Translations under genes and position numbers: made by a program | Shown: positions 63,553-64,000 of the stretch, piece after piece | Position numbering within the stretch: position 1 is the stretch's first letter | Layout: each line of letters begins with the position of its first letter | The notes under the pieces: model-generated | The model's input: only the letters and a program-made list of their open reading frames with translations | Databases searched by the model: none | Told to the model about the DNA's origin: nothing | Source: a bacterium | GTDB taxonomy: Bacteria; Pseudomonadota; Alphaproteobacteria; Micavibrionales; UBA2020 | Length of the DNA: 64,000 bases | NCBI GenBank assembly: GCA_029945425.1 | Contig: JAQSDV010000002.1 | Span: 186,001 to 250,000 of the forward strand | Direction: 5' to 3'

Positions 63553-64000
63553 ATGTTCTTCAAGAAACGGCGCGAAGCGGCGGAAGCCAAGGCAGCGGAA
63601 GCAAAGCAGGAAATCCTGCGCACGCTTGATACGCGTTTTGACGAGGCCATGCAAAGCCGCGATCCCGCAGAAAAAATTATTAAACTGGAAGACCAGAAAC
63701 AGGCAATCGATACCTTCGTCGATACCGCCAAGGGCGATATCAAGGCTCAGGCCAAAGGCAAATGGCTGGGCGGTTATTTCGGCGCGACCATCGGGTCGAA
63801 CCTTGCCATCGACATCGTATCCGTCGCCTTGACGGGCTTTCCCGCTTCCGTCCTGTTCATCGTGCCCAGCATCATACTTGGCTGGATGACCGGCGACAAA
63901 CGTGTCGAAAAAGCGAAAGAAAAACTTGAAAACGAAAACGCCGAATTCTTTGGCACACTGCAGGTAAAGCGCGAACGCGCGGACGAAGCCGTGCAGGCCG
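63553..64000 (+). CDS. Membrane-hairpin protein, second of a pair (runs off the window)
   Basis: Open reading frame continuing past the window edge; at least 149 residues. It starts MFFKKRREAAEAKAAEAKQE, with GAGGAG about ten bases before the ATG. Parallel to its upstream neighbour: charged helix, LDTRFDEAMQSRDPAEKIIKL (compare LRATFDEAVKTPDTADRLVKL), then a hydrophobic hairpin (GATIGSNLAIDIVSVALTG, VLFIVPSIILGWMTG), then a long charged helix. The two are likely diverged duplicates in one operon. Function unknown. Confidence 0.65.
   Translation, partial: MFFKKRREAAEAKAAEAKQEILRTLDTRFDEAMQSRDPAEKIIKLEDQKQAIDTFVDTAKGDIKAQAKGKWLGGYFGATIGSNLAIDIVSVALTGFPASVLFIVPSIILGWMTGDKRVEKAKEKLENENAEFFGTLQVKRERADEAVQA

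Overview
The window looks like chromosomal DNA from an alphaproteobacterium, moderately GC-rich, with no plasmid, phage or transposase gene seen. The class assignment is inferred from the housekeeping genes (carA with a divergent GatB/YqeY gene, dnaG-rpoD, greA, trxB followed by an ELM1-family gene) and from overall style. A Micavibrio-like or Rhodospirillales-like lineage is only a guess. Genes are densely packed, and many neighbours overlap by 4 bases (ATGA). Several promoters share a TTGACA box, a 16-17 base spacer and a TATAAT-like box.

Layout. 0-4.2 kb: a DUF3892 protein, then a phosphoethanolamine transferase divergent from an OmpR-type regulator and its sensor kinase, resembling a lipid A modification module. 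4.2-6.1 kb: ISC-type ferredoxin and cysteine desulfurase, separated by a small GIY-YIG nuclease gene that lies between two inverted copies of a 25-base palindrome. 6.3-10.5 kb: hydrolase, ankyrin protein, zinc alcohol dehydrogenase, short-chain dehydrogenase. 10.6-13.7 kb: membrane protein, trxB, ELM1-family protein, Lrp/AsnC regulator. 13.7-16.8 kb: two vWA-like paralogues and small unknown proteins. 16.9-28.7 kb: a minus-strand carA - three MFS/spermidine-synthase-like fusions - carB - greA array. 28.8-33.6 kb: YqeY-like protein, FkbM methyltransferase, three overlapping ankyrin genes, one unknown. 33.7-42 kb: dnaG, rpoD, four overlapping PAP2/Aur1-like membrane proteins, and a tRNA with anticodon CAT.

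42.2-57.5 kb is a signalling island. It holds two giant hybrid histidine kinases with the same rear half (GAF, coiled coil, kinase, three receivers) but different inputs: one membrane Cache+HAMP, the other a soluble array of about ten HAMP units. It also holds a CheR-type methyltransferase, two receiver-kinases, a single-domain receiver, an OmpR-type regulator whose reading frame seems broken at its N-terminus, and an ECF sigma factor. 57.7-60.4 kb: a pentameric ligand-gated ion channel-like protein, an exported SGNH hydrolase and an EamA transporter, coupled by overlapping codons. 60.4-64 kb: two I9-propeptide-like small proteins, an Mpo1-like membrane protein, an unknown TTG-start gene, rpsD with a good promoter and a long leader, and two membrane-hairpin paralogues, the last running off the window.

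The main theme is local expansion of paralogues in tight translationally coupled arrays: 3 MFS-SpeE, 4 PAP2, 3 ankyrin, 2 vWA-like, 2 I9-like, 2 hairpin proteins, and HAMP units within one gene. Three of the ankyrin proteins and both vWA-like proteins end in a similar short C-terminal motif, which may mark a shared export or assembly system. That is the most likely place for something undescribed.
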